This document shows, piece after piece, positions 15,317-22,865 of a stretch of DNA of 32,298 nucleotides. Numbering within the stretch: position 1 is the first letter of the stretch; each line of letters starts with the position of its first letter. Below the pieces are notes generated by a model that ran no database searches, was not told where the DNA came from, and saw only the letters and a list, made by a program, of their open reading frames with translations. Source of the stretch: an uncultured Bacteroidales bacterium (lineage in GTDB: Bacteria; Bacteroidota; Bacteroidia; Bacteroidales; F082); the NCBI GenBank assembly GCA_900318085.1, contig ONJF01000051.1, forward strand, positions 1 to 32,298, read 5' to 3'. The translations under genes and the position numbers were made by a program.

Positions 15317-16843
15317 TTAATGTTTCACTACAAACCTCAGCGTGTTATTGCCAGCCTTCACGACATAAATGCCATTCTCATAACTGGCGGTGTTGATGCG
15401 AAGCTCGTTTCCGTTGGCCTCGAATTCGTCCACCATCTGGCCGAGGGCGTTATAGACGCGCACCACGCCCAGGTCTTCACCCTTCAAAGTCACGAAGGTG
15501 TTGGCAGGATTGGGATAAACCGTGATGGCTGGGTTGTCGTTTTGGCTGACACCATCTTCACAATCATGTTGTTCGTACTTCTCGGCATCCATGGCTTGAA
15601 TGATGTATTCCAGCGTAGGCGGATAGATGTCGCGGTTGGCAAAGGTGTGATCGGGACGGATGAGCATGACGGTGGGATAGTAGCCTACGGGGATGTCTTG
15701 TACAATCTGATTGCCGCCACCGTCGCGGCTGATGGTGGGATATTGCACACCGAATTGGTCGACCCAAGCATGGCACTCGTCGTCATGACCGTTGGGCGAG
15801 ATTTCCAAGAAGAACACATCGTTTTGGTTGCAGCCATAGAGACGGTAGGCTTCAACGACATCAGCCATGGGAGCTTCGCTGTACGGGTCGCCAGTAAGGA
15901 AGAAGTTGATCAGCACGGCCTGGCCAGCGTCGAGGATGTCATAGAGGTGGATCTCGTTGCCGTCGATGTCGATGGCGGTGAAGTCGGGCATGATTTCAGA
16001 GGGGCCACTGGGTGTGGTAGTGACAGGCTCTTGGACGACTTCGCCGAGGTTGCCGTCGATGTCGGCAGGCACGGCATAAATCACGTATTCCGTGTCAGGC
16101 GTCAAGTCACTGAAGGTATTGGAAATGATGTCGGAACCAGGCATGCCGTAAGTCCAGAGGTATTCGGGAAGCTCGAGGCCTGCGATGCCCATCCATTCCT
16201 GGATCTCGGCTTCGGTGGCCATCATGTAGGCATAGGAGGCGCAGTCTTCATTGGGCGTGAAGGTGGCCGTGACTTCGGTCTCCAGCACTTGGTCGACGGT
16301 GATGCTCACCTGCGGGTCATAGCTCGGCGCATTGCAGTCATGCTGTTGCAGGCCGAGTTGTTCCAAAGCGTTGATGACCGTTTGGGCATTGTTGATGGGC
16401 CACAGGTCTTGGATGACGATGGAACGATCGGGGGCGATAACGATGAGAGTGGGATAGGCACCGATTTGATACTGGTTGCAAATAGAGGTGCCACCAGCCT
16501 GTCCACTGATGGTGGGGTACTCCACGCCGTAGGTGTTCACCCAATTGAGACAGGCGGCATCACTGTCGCCTGTGGCGATTTCCATATAGAACACATCATG
16601 CATGTTGCAACCCATGGCATAGTAGGATTCCACCACTTTTGGTGTCGCCTGCTGGCAAGGACCGCAGGTGGTGAAGAAGAAGTCGATAAGCACATACTGG
16701 CCACCGTCGAGGATGTCGAACAAGTGGACTTCGGTGCCGTGAACGTCAGTAGCCGTGAAGTCAACGGCTTGTGTCAAAGGGCATTGCGCTTTCAGGCCAA
16801 AACCGAAGGCCAGCGCGAGAATAAGGGTAAATAGTTTTTTCAT
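15317..16843 (-). CDS. T9SS-secreted protein with two thioredoxin-fold domains
   Basis: A 508-aa protein with a signal peptide (MKKLFTLILALAFGFGLKAQ). The first redoxin/TlpA-like domain (about 22-165) has the active site CGPC (60-63) and cis-proline loop GAYPT. A linker of about 170-280 looks like fibronectin III (DLTPDTEYVIYAVPAD). The second thioredoxin domain (about 285-425) keeps the fold and GYYPT but has GDPYS where CGPC should be, so it cannot do thiol exchange. A type A T9SS sorting domain ends the protein (ITVYPNPANTFV, VRVYNALGQMV, NGIYVVKAG, FVVKH). It should act outside the cell or on its surface, perhaps in disulfide handling of exported proteins. A TATCTTTG element lies upstream. 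Intact. Confidence 0.85.
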   Translation of the reverse strand: MKKLFTLILALAFGFGLKAQCPLTQAVDFTATDVHGTEVHLFDILDGGQYVLIDFFFTTCGPCQQATPKVVESYYAMGCNMHDVFYMEIATGDSDAACLNWVNTYGVEYPTISGQAGGTSICNQYQIGAYPTLIVIAPDRSIVIQDLWPINNAQTVINALEQLGLQQHDCNAPSYDPQVSITVDQVLETEVTATFTPNEDCASYAYMMATEAEIQEWMGIAGLELPEYLWTYGMPGSDIISNTFSDLTPDTEYVIYAVPADIDGNLGEVVQEPVTTTPSGPSEIMPDFTAIDIDGNEIHLYDILDAGQAVLINFFLTGDPYSEAPMADVVEAYRLYGCNQNDVFFLEISPNGHDDECHAWVDQFGVQYPTISRDGGGNQIVQDIPVGYYPTVMLIRPDHTFANRDIYPPTLEYIIQAMDAEKYEQHDCEDGVSQNDNPAITVYPNPANTFVTLKGEDLGVVRVYNALGQMVDEFEANGNELRINTASYENGIYVVKAGNNTLRFVVKH

Positions 16844-16872
16844 AGGAGTTTGTTTAATTAGGTTTTACGCGA

Positions 16873-16880
16873 CAAAGATA
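16873..16880 (-). promoter_or_regulatory. -7 element for the T9SS thioredoxin gene
   Basis: On the minus strand TATCTTTG matches TAnnTTTG, 29 bases before the ATG at 16843. No clear TTG lies at the expected distance because the region upstream is a simple repeat. Confidence 0.5.
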
Positions 16881-16890
16881 ATGATTAATT

Positions 16891-17053
16891 TGGAATGATG
16901 AATGCGGAATGTGGAATGATGAATGCGGAATGTGGAATGATGAATGCGGAATGTGGAATGATGAATGCGGAATGCGGAATGATGAATGCGGAATGATGAA
17001 TGCGGAATGATGAATGTGGAATGTGGAATGTGGAATGATGAATGTGGAATGAA
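16891..17053. repeat. Minisatellite of GGAATGATGAATGC/GTGGAATG units
   Basis: About 160 bases consist of imperfect copies of GGAATGATGAATGCGGAATG and the variant GTGGAATG, with irregular 7/14/21-base periods. All frames are open in places only because of the repeat; nothing suggests a protein. Confidence 0.85.
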
Positions 17054-17060
17054 GCAAAGC

Positions 17061-17106
17061 GTCAACTCTCAACTTTAAACTCTGAACTCTGAACTTTCAA
17101 CTGACT
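17061..17106. repeat. AACTCTNAACTTTCAAC simple-repeat array, left of IS110
   Basis: Short tandem units such as CAACTCTCAACTTTAAACTCTGAACTCTGAACTTTCAACTGACT end at the left edge of the insertion element. The same repeat resumes at 18735, which suggests the element interrupted one array. Confidence 0.75.
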
Positions 17107-17122
17107 TCTATATAACATATAA

Positions 17123-18484
17123 CTAACTTGCTGTAGCATAAAGTTTTGCGTTTAGCGCATTTAACTGTCTTTGCGTACGTTCAATCTTTCTCTTAAGGAG
17201 TGCTTCCTCGTCCATGCCGACTCGCCCCTCGTCATAGGCCACCTTGTCCCTGACCATGATAAAGAATATCTCAGCCATCTTGTGGGCCGTGGCGACAATG
17301 GCCGACATATGACCAGCTCTTGATTTGATTCGCCTGAAGTAGAACCCCATCGGGCTGTTGGATTTTGCAACCGTATTGGCACACAGCCTGAATATCTGTC
17401 CTACGGGATTCTTCCGTCTGGGAACCCGGCTGGAGATGAGCTTCCCTCCCGATATTTTGTTGTTCGGTACCAGGTTGCACCACTTGCAGAACTTCGCGGG
17501 GGTATCGAATTTGTCAACGAAGTCCGATCCGAGTTCCCCTATCAGCTGGAGCAGCGACCCTGAACTCATGCCCGTGATGGCCATCGCATTGACTCCCCAT
17601 ATTGCATGGGCATAGGACTCGACATCGAACGCGACCGCGTTTTTCTTGCTTATCCGCTTCTTGGCACGCATCATCTCCACCTTGTCCATGTCAATCCTTG
17701 TCACGAAGCCCGTAAGCAGTTTCTCGATCTCCTTGTCGCACTCTTCCACCATGCCTTGGTAGATTTTGTACAACTCATACGACTGCCTCAACTCGAACAG
17801 ATGGTCCGCATCCCAAGTCCCCTCCAACGAGAGGGCTATCTCCTCCTTGCTCCGCTTGCAGCGCTTGTCAGCCAACGCAGAAAGCACCTGGGTGTTTCGT
17901 TCCCCGGTCAATATCGCGGTTATGATCCGTTGGCCGGACACGCCTGTGATGTCGCTTATCACGTTGGTCAACTTGATGTTCATCTGCTCCATCGCCTTCT
18001 GCATGTGCTGCACCTCCTTGCTCGCACCCTTGAGCAGGCCGTTGCGATGACGTGCAAGGTTGCGTATCTGTCGCGCGGTGTTCTCGGGCTGGAAACTGGG
18101 CTTCAGCATCCCATAGCTGTGAAGAACCAGAAGCCACTCGGCATCGGACTCGTCCGTCTTCTTCTCCGAGACGTTCTTCACCTCGCGTGCATTGCACAGC
18201 TGCACGTCAAAACCGTCATTCTGAAGCTTGAAGAACAACGGTATCCAGTAGATGCCCGTCGCTTCCATCGCAACAGTGTTTATCTTGCAGGCCTTGAGCC
18301 ATTCGCTGATCTCGTTCAGGTCGCGCGTAAAGCTCCCGAAACGGCGGTTGTTGTCGCTGTCACGGTCTGCGGGGACGCATACCTGCATCTCTGTGTCCGC
18401 AATGTCTATACCTGCTGCGTTCGGGTTCACAATTTTTAATTCAATTCCTTTGTTCGTTTGCAATTTTTTCGCTTTCTTTGCCAT
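17123..18484 (-). CDS. IS110-family transposase (DEDD recombinase)
   Basis: A 453-aa protein. The N-terminal RuvC-like DEDD domain has Asp27 (AGIDIAD), Glu74 (VAMEATG) and Asp111/Asp114 (KTDESDAEWL). The central coiled region contains LARHRNGLLKGASKEVQHMQKAM. The C-terminal Tnp_20 domain starts at ITGMSSGSLLQLIGELG, the region that carries the catalytic serine, and continues through FCKWCNLVPNNKISGGK and a final helical tail. IS110 enzymes cut and join DNA through a recombinase guided by a bridge RNA from the element's own non-coding end. All expected motifs are present and the frame is intact, so the element may be active. The start is the ATG at 18484, directly after the structured leader. 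Confidence 0.93.
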   Translation of the reverse strand: MAKKAKKLQTNKGIELKIVNPNAAGIDIADTEMQVCVPADRDSDNNRRFGSFTRDLNEISEWLKACKINTVAMEATGIYWIPLFFKLQNDGFDVQLCNAREVKNVSEKKTDESDAEWLLVLHSYGMLKPSFQPENTARQIRNLARHRNGLLKGASKEVQHMQKAMEQMNIKLTNVISDITGVSGQRIITAILTGERNTQVLSALADKRCKRSKEEIALSLEGTWDADHLFELRQSYELYKIYQGMVEECDKEIEKLLTGFVTRIDMDKVEMMRAKKRISKKNAVAFDVESYAHAIWGVNAMAITGMSSGSLLQLIGELGSDFVDKFDTPAKFCKWCNLVPNNKISGGKLISSRVPRRKNPVGQIFRLCANTVAKSNSPMGFYFRRIKSRAGHMSAIVATAHKMAEIFFIMVRDKVAYDEGRVGMDEEALLKRKIERTQRQLNALNAKLYATAS

Positions 18485-18485
18485 C

Positions 18486-18673
18486 GGAAGTAGCTTTAAG
18501 GGTTTAACTCAAAAAAAGCTAAGCCTGCGGTCTCATGGATGGAACTAAGTAAGCTTCTATACGGCCTCCATCGGCCAATATTCATTCTACAGACTCGCAG
18601 GACCATACTAAACTTTGGACTACGAATCCAAGGGCAGAACGGTCTACTTGCTTAGCTCCATAAAGATACTTCC
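18486..18673 (-). ncRNA. Candidate IS110 bridge RNA
   Basis: The ~190 bases upstream of the transposase are closed by a 12-of-13 inverted repeat (GGAAGTAGCTTTA at 18486-18498; TAAAGATACTTCC at 18661-18673). Inside lies an 8-bp pair, AGCTAAGC (18517-18524) with GCTTAGCT (18650-18657). Next comes CCTGCG (18524-18529) with CGCAGG (18596-18601), enclosing a GGCC...GGCC hairpin (18563-18576). A separate hairpin is TTGGA (18615-18619) with TCCAA (18627-18631). A stem with two internal looped domains is the layout of bridge RNAs, in which one loop pairs with target DNA and the other with donor DNA. Loop-to-DNA pairing was not assigned. Confidence 0.6.
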
Positions 18674-18734
18674 TTTTTTCATACCATTATTGTCCTCCTG
18701 TTATTTTCTATTCTTTCCGGTTATCACCGGTTCG

Positions 18735-18811
18735 GTACTAAACTCTAAACTTTCAACTCTCAACTCTCCACTTTCAACTGACTCTAAACTCTAAACTTTC
18801 AACTCTCAACT
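18735..18811. repeat. AACTCTAAACTTTCAAC simple-repeat array, right of IS110
   Basis: Units CTAAACTCTAAACTTTCAACTC repeat at least twice, joined by CTCCACTTTCAACTGA. The array ends at the lptD stop codon. It is the continuation of the array at 17061-17106. Confidence 0.75.
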
Positions 18812-21641
18812 AATTATCCCGATAATCCTTCTTCTTCTCATACTTCAGATCCTTCAACGCCTGCGCCTTCACGTTGATGGTGAAGTTCCAGCTCTTGTAG
18901 CTGCCGATAGGAATCCAGTTGAAGCGCATCTCCCAACAGTGCAGGTCGCGGTAGACGCTGAGGTTGGTGTAGGTGATGTTGTTGTTCACGAAGTCCCAGC
19001 CGGTCGAGAAGGTGACTTTCCATTTGGGCGTGATGCTGATATTGCCGTTGAGGCCGATGGTATGCACTACTGTGTTGGTGGCGATGCCCATGAAGGCGGC
19101 ATAGGCTAAAGATGTGGTGTAGGTAAGGTTGTAGCTTAAGGAAAGCGACCACGGCGTCGTCCAGTCGATATAGGCATTGGGATTACCCAAAATCTCGTTG
19201 AGTTCGTCGGGGTCGAACATGCCCGATTTCTTGGCGTTTTCGTTGATTTCATCGCGCAAGGCCTGGCTGCCTTTCTGGCCCTGTAGCTTCTTGAGGTCGT
19301 TTTGGCTGAAACTGTAGTTGAGACTGAAACGCCACGAGGAACCCGTCTTTCGGAAGAGCCGCTTGTTGTCGATGACTTCGAAGCGGTTGATGCGGCGGCC
19401 CAACGAGTCGGCGGCGTAGGGGTCCCATGAACTGCTGTAGGTGATGCCCAGTTTCTTGAACAAGGTGGTGCGGCCACTGATGGAGACGGGCGAGAAGTTG
19501 ACCGAGTCTTTGGTGACATCGTAGCTGCCCGAGATGCTGAACGACTCCAAAATCGGGATTTTCTTGATGCCGGTGATGGTGTCTGAACTCGAGGGCACTT
19601 TGATCTCCAAGTTGTTGCCGAAGCTATAGGTTAGTAAGCCCTGCTGGTTTTGCGACGGCGTGCCATAGAGCGCCTTTTCGTATTTGTTGTATACCTGCTC
19701 CTTTCCGTCGCCATCGACATAGGTGCCGTAGACGCCCCATCGCGGGTCGCTGAAGTCGGGACGGTAGGTGAAGCCGATGGTGGGGGTGAACACATGACGG
19801 ATGGCGCGGATGGGACCGTTGGCGAAGTTCACCATACCGTAGATTTTGGTGGTGAGGTTGGTGCTTGCACTGAAGTCGACCAGGTTGCGGAAGCCGTGGA
19901 TGGTGTCGGTCTGCACGCTATCCTGAACCCATTGCTTTTCGATGCGTTTGAAGTACATGTAGTCGTTGAAGGTCAGGTTATTGGTCCACGAGAAGTGCTT
20001 GAACAGCTTGATGGTGGCGCTGATGGGCACCCTGTGCGAGATGCCTGTTTGCACATGGTCGCGTATCATCGTTCGGGCCCAACCGCCAAAGTCGTCGGTG
20101 AAGCCGCGGAAGAGCACTGTGTCCGCATCGTTGATATATGCCTTTCCGTTCATCGTGTAGCCCATGCTGAGGCTTTGGTACCAACGTTTCTTGCCTGCCT
20201 TGCCGACATTCTTAAGCGGATAGAAGGTGTTGACCGTCAGAGTCAACTCGGGCAACGAGGCAGTCACCTGGCGCGTCAGTGTGTTCTGGCTGTGGCTGGC
20301 GTTGAGGGTGAGGTAGACCTTGCCGCCGAAATTGGTTTGATAGGCGATACTCGACCTAAAGGTGTTGCTCAACTGGTCGGTGGTGGTCTGGGCGTTGTAT
20401 TTGTTGAAGTTGTAGCTCACGATGTTCACGTCGGCAGAGAAGTTGCGCCGCGGATGCGACTTGGGGTCTTGTTTGTGGGTCCAATGGATCTTGAAGTCGG
20501 TGCTCTCCTGGTAGTCGGCAGCGCCTTTGGTGCCGATTTTGTTCACGGCGAAGCCCAAGGCCATCGAGCCGTTGAAACGATAGCGTTTGTTGTAGCGGAA
20601 GGTCGGCTTGATGCCCCACGAGCCACGGGTGTAGATGTCGCCCAAGATTTGCAAGTCGTAGTTGTCGTTGATGGCCCAATAGTAACCGCCGTTTTCGAGG
20701 TAGAAGCCGCGGTTGGCCGACTCGCCGTATGTGGGGATGATGAGTCCCGACTTCTTGCCTTTGGTGTTGGGAATCATGGCAAAGGGCAGGGCCAGCGGCA
20801 GTGGGATGTCGGCGATGGTCATATAGATAGGGCCTGTGACGATCTTGTCGTCGGGGATGACCTTGGCCTTGGTGAACTTGAACTGGTAGTGGGGATGGTC
20901 CTTGAGGTCGCAGGTGGTGTAGCCGCCCGTGCGGATGTGGATGGTGTTGTCGTCCATGCGCTTGATGCGTTCGCCATGGAGGTAACTGCCGCTCTCCTCG
21001 GTCCACACCTTGGTGATGATGCCTTTCTTCGACTTGAAGTTGTACTGCATCTCCATGGCCTCAAAGGTCGATTCCCCTTGGGTGAAGACGGGACGGCCTT
21101 GTATCTTTCCCAACGAGTCGGCCACGCCACGCGCCGTGCAGGTGCTGGTCTCGAGGTCGAATTCCAGATAGTCGGCCTTCAGGACGATGTCGTCGTATTT
21201 GGCCTCGGCATTGCCGTAATAGAAGATCTTCTTCTTGTTCATGTCGCGATATGACGAGTCGGCAGCCGAACAGATGACCTTGGTCTCGATGGCCGATTCT
21301 GAAGTGTGGGGGACGATGCGACGCACCTCGGTTTTTTGGGGCTCGTTAGGCAACGAATCAGATGTAACATCTTGCATTTCCGCGATGGAATCCGATAGGG
21401 GGAGGGTGTCCAACACAGGGACCGTGTCGAAAGCAGCAATGCTGTCTTGTGTTATCGTGATGGTGTCGACGATGCGTTCGGGGACGACGAGGACACTATC
21501 CACCGATGGGGTCTCGAAATCGTATTTATCTTTCTCTGTATGAGACAGTTGTTTACATCCATAAAACAACACGACCATGGCAGCGAGTAAAGAAAAGGCC
21601 GCCTTGTGAAAATAATTCTTATGTGTCGTGCGTTCTGACAA
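18810..21641 (-). CDS. lptD: LPS-assembly outer-membrane protein LptD (Bacteroidota type)
   Basis: About 943 aa from the preferred TTG start at 21641. The N-terminus (SERTTHKNYFHKAAFSLLAAMVVLFYGC) reads as a signal sequence with a possible lipobox cysteine. An acidic/Ser-rich spacer follows. An OstA/LptA-like jellyroll (about 125-300) includes NKKKIFYYGNAEAKYDDIVLKADYLE-type strands, TARGVADS and FTQGESTFEAMEM. The large C-terminal barrel carries YGESANRGFYLENGGYYWAINDNYD and ends in RFNWIPIGSYKSWNFTINVKAQAL. LptD inserts lipopolysaccharide into the outer leaflet. ATG 21578 would remove the charged N-region, and the longer frame to 21758 crosses the divergent promoter, so TTG fits the TATCTTTG promoter best. 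It is divergent from an amidase gene. Intact. Confidence 0.87.
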   Translation of the reverse strand: MSERTTHKNYFHKAAFSLLAAMVVLFYGCKQLSHTEKDKYDFETPSVDSVLVVPERIVDTITITQDSIAAFDTVPVLDTLPLSDSIAEMQDVTSDSLPNEPQKTEVRRIVPHTSESAIETKVICSAADSSYRDMNKKKIFYYGNAEAKYDDIVLKADYLEFDLETSTCTARGVADSLGKIQGRPVFTQGESTFEAMEMQYNFKSKKGIITKVWTEESGSYLHGERIKRMDDNTIHIRTGGYTTCDLKDHPHYQFKFTKAKVIPDDKIVTGPIYMTIADIPLPLALPFAMIPNTKGKKSGLIIPTYGESANRGFYLENGGYYWAINDNYDLQILGDIYTRGSWGIKPTFRYNKRYRFNGSMALGFAVNKIGTKGAADYQESTDFKIHWTHKQDPKSHPRRNFSADVNIVSYNFNKYNAQTTTDQLSNTFRSSIAYQTNFGGKVYLTLNASHSQNTLTRQVTASLPELTLTVNTFYPLKNVGKAGKKRWYQSLSMGYTMNGKAYINDADTVLFRGFTDDFGGWARTMIRDHVQTGISHRVPISATIKLFKHFSWTNNLTFNDYMYFKRIEKQWVQDSVQTDTIHGFRNLVDFSASTNLTTKIYGMVNFANGPIRAIRHVFTPTIGFTYRPDFSDPRWGVYGTYVDGDGKEQVYNKYEKALYGTPSQNQQGLLTYSFGNNLEIKVPSSSDTITGIKKIPILESFSISGSYDVTKDSVNFSPVSISGRTTLFKKLGITYSSSWDPYAADSLGRRINRFEVIDNKRLFRKTGSSWRFSLNYSFSQNDLKKLQGQKGSQALRDEINENAKKSGMFDPDELNEILGNPNAYIDWTTPWSLSLSYNLTYTTSLAYAAFMGIATNTVVHTIGLNGNISITPKWKVTFSTGWDFVNNNITYTNLSVYRDLHCWEMRFNWIPIGSYKSWNFTINVKAQALKDLKYEKKKDYRDN

Positions 21642-21653
21642 GGTGAAAACGAT

Positions 21654-21687
21654 TACTTTTGTGCGATTGAAATCCGCTGCAAAGATA
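21654..21687. promoter_or_regulatory. Overlapping divergent promoter region of lptD and amidase gene
   Basis: The minus strand carries TATCTTTG (opposite 21680-21687) for lptD, predicting transcription from about 21673 and a leader of about 30 bases to the TTG at 21641. The plus strand carries TACTTTTG (21654-21661), predicting a leader of about 50 bases to the amidase ATG at 21721. The two elements face each other and the predicted transcripts overlap at their 5' ends. Confidence 0.6.
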
Positions 21688-21720
21688 GTTTTTCTTCGCG
21701 CATAAATAAACGAACTCAAT

Positions 21721-22713
21721 ATGATAGAACGAAAGATTTCCACTGGTGCCTTGGGCAAGGTGACGACCGAGAAAGCGCTGAATCTGGCCGTCGCGCTTAA
21801 GTTTGGCGCCTATATCGAAGAGAACCTCCCCGACGTGAAGGTGATCTATACGCGCAAGACCGATAAGTTCATCGAATTGAGTGAGCGCGCTAACATCGCC
21901 AACCGTAACAACGCCGATGTGTTTGTCTCGATCCATTGCAATTCGACGGAGACGCCCAACTCGGCCTCTGGCGCCGAGACCTTTGTGATGGGTGAGTCGA
22001 AAAACGAGAAGAACCTCGCCGTCGCAAAGAAGGAGAATGCCGCTATCTTGTTGGAAGACAATACCGATGCCTACGACAATTTCGACCCCAACAGCACCGA
22101 GGCCTACATCATCTTCTCGCTGACGCAGAGCCTCTACCAGAGCCAAAGCCTCGATTTGGCAGGCAAGGTGCAGAACCAGTTTGGCAAAAAAGTGGGTCGC
22201 CACGACCGCGGTGTGCAACAAGCCGGTTTCCTGGTGCTATGGAAGACGGCCATGCCGAGCATCCTCGTGGAGTTGGGCTTCATCAACAACAACAAGGAAG
22301 AGCAATTCCTCAACTCCGAGAAAGGCCAGACCCAAATGGCGCTCGCGCTTTACCGCGCTTTTGAAGAGTATAAGCGGGAGTTTGAGTCGGAGAACCACAC
22401 CTCGGGCCAGCCTGAAGTCAGCGAGAAGCCTGCCAACAGCAATGTCGGCAACACCTATTTCACCGTTCAGTTTGCCAGCCGCGATAAGAAAGTGGCATCC
22501 ACCAACAAGGCCTTCAGCGGCGTGAAAGAAGTCGATGTCTATGAATACAACGGCGCTTTCCGCTATGTCTCGGGCAAGTTCACCAGCAAGGATGCGGCTA
22601 CCAAGCGCCAAAACGAGTTGCGTTCTTTAGGCTACAAAGACGCCTTCGTCGTCGCCTTTGTCAACGGTGAGCGCGGCACCATCAAACAGGCCGAGGAGGC
22701 ACTGAAGAAATGA
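21721..22713 (+). CDS. N-acetylmuramoyl-L-alanine amidase with SPOR domain, N-terminus missing
   Basis: A 330-aa protein. Amidase_3 homology begins abruptly at TGALGKVTTEKALNLAVALK. Present are the second zinc ligand (Glu in TTEK), SIHCN (third ligand), DPNSTEAYIIF, and the catalytic Glu in VELGFINN. Absent are a signal peptide and the N-terminal VVIDAGHGGxDP strand that supplies the first zinc histidine. The C-terminal ~80 residues are SPOR-like (TYFTVQFASRDKK ... YVSGKFTSKDAATKRQNELRSLGYKDAFVV), which normally binds denuded glycan at division sites. Relatives are periplasmic and cleave stem peptides from muramic acid. The lptD-amidase divergence is a common Bacteroidota arrangement, so the locus is right but the 5' end seems deleted. 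As it stands the product should be cytosolic and inactive. Confidence 0.8.
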   Translation: MIERKISTGALGKVTTEKALNLAVALKFGAYIEENLPDVKVIYTRKTDKFIELSERANIANRNNADVFVSIHCNSTETPNSASGAETFVMGESKNEKNLAVAKKENAAILLEDNTDAYDNFDPNSTEAYIIFSLTQSLYQSQSLDLAGKVQNQFGKKVGRHDRGVQQAGFLVLWKTAMPSILVELGFINNNKEEQFLNSEKGQTQMALALYRAFEEYKREFESENHTSGQPEVSEKPANSNVGNTYFTVQFASRDKKVASTNKAFSGVKEVDVYEYNGAFRYVSGKFTSKDAATKRQNELRSLGYKDAFVVAFVNGERGTIKQAEEALKK

Positions 22714-22795
22714 TTTGTTTAAGGCTGTCGTACCGCGGCAGAGCCGCTAAACTGACCTGCGAGCGCCAAGCATCTACTTATTTTGATTTGTAAGC

Positions 22796-22822
22796 AATAA
22801 ACGGCATATCAAGCCGTTTATT
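22796..22822 (+). terminator. Hairpin after the amidase gene
   Basis: AATAAACGGC (22796-22805) and GCCGTTTATT (22813-22822) form a perfect 10-bp stem with a 7-base loop. No long T-run follows, so it is a weak terminator or an mRNA-stabilising or leader structure for the barrel gene at 22866. Confidence 0.5.
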
Positions 22823-22865
22823 CTACAATTCAAACATTATTGTTTCACATTAAACCATTAAACAA

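Larger units (their letters stand above)
17103..18737 (-). mobile_element. IS110-family insertion element (ends approximate)
   Basis: About 1.63 kb containing one DEDD transposase gene on the minus strand and a 5' non-coding segment with nested inverted repeats. There are no terminal inverted repeats, as expected for IS110. The left flank ends ...TTTCAACTGACT and the right flank begins CTAAACTCTAAACTTTC. The uninterrupted junction TTTCAACTGACTCTAAACTCTAAAC occurs next to the element, around 18772-18796. Boundaries are inferred from this, with a CT core dinucleotide possible at both ends. Confidence 0.75.

Noticed and set aside
15101-16834. 577-codon plus-strand open frame opposite the thioredoxin T9SS gene
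   Set aside because: It mirrors a gene with clear signal peptide, CGPC motif and sorting domain; its translation is rich in Val/Asp/Gly/His without family motifs, typical of an antisense shadow.
16891-17053. Possible CRISPR array
   Set aside because: Units are 7-21 bases with irregular period and no unique spacers; no cas genes in the window.
16854-17072. Open frames of HHSTF/PHSSF repeats in the minisatellite
   Set aside because: They arise from the simple repeat on the minus strand; no promoter-linked start and no real protein character.
19650-21254. 534-codon plus-strand open frame opposite lptD
   Set aside because: Same type of antisense shadow in a GC-rich gene; no start context, no motifs.
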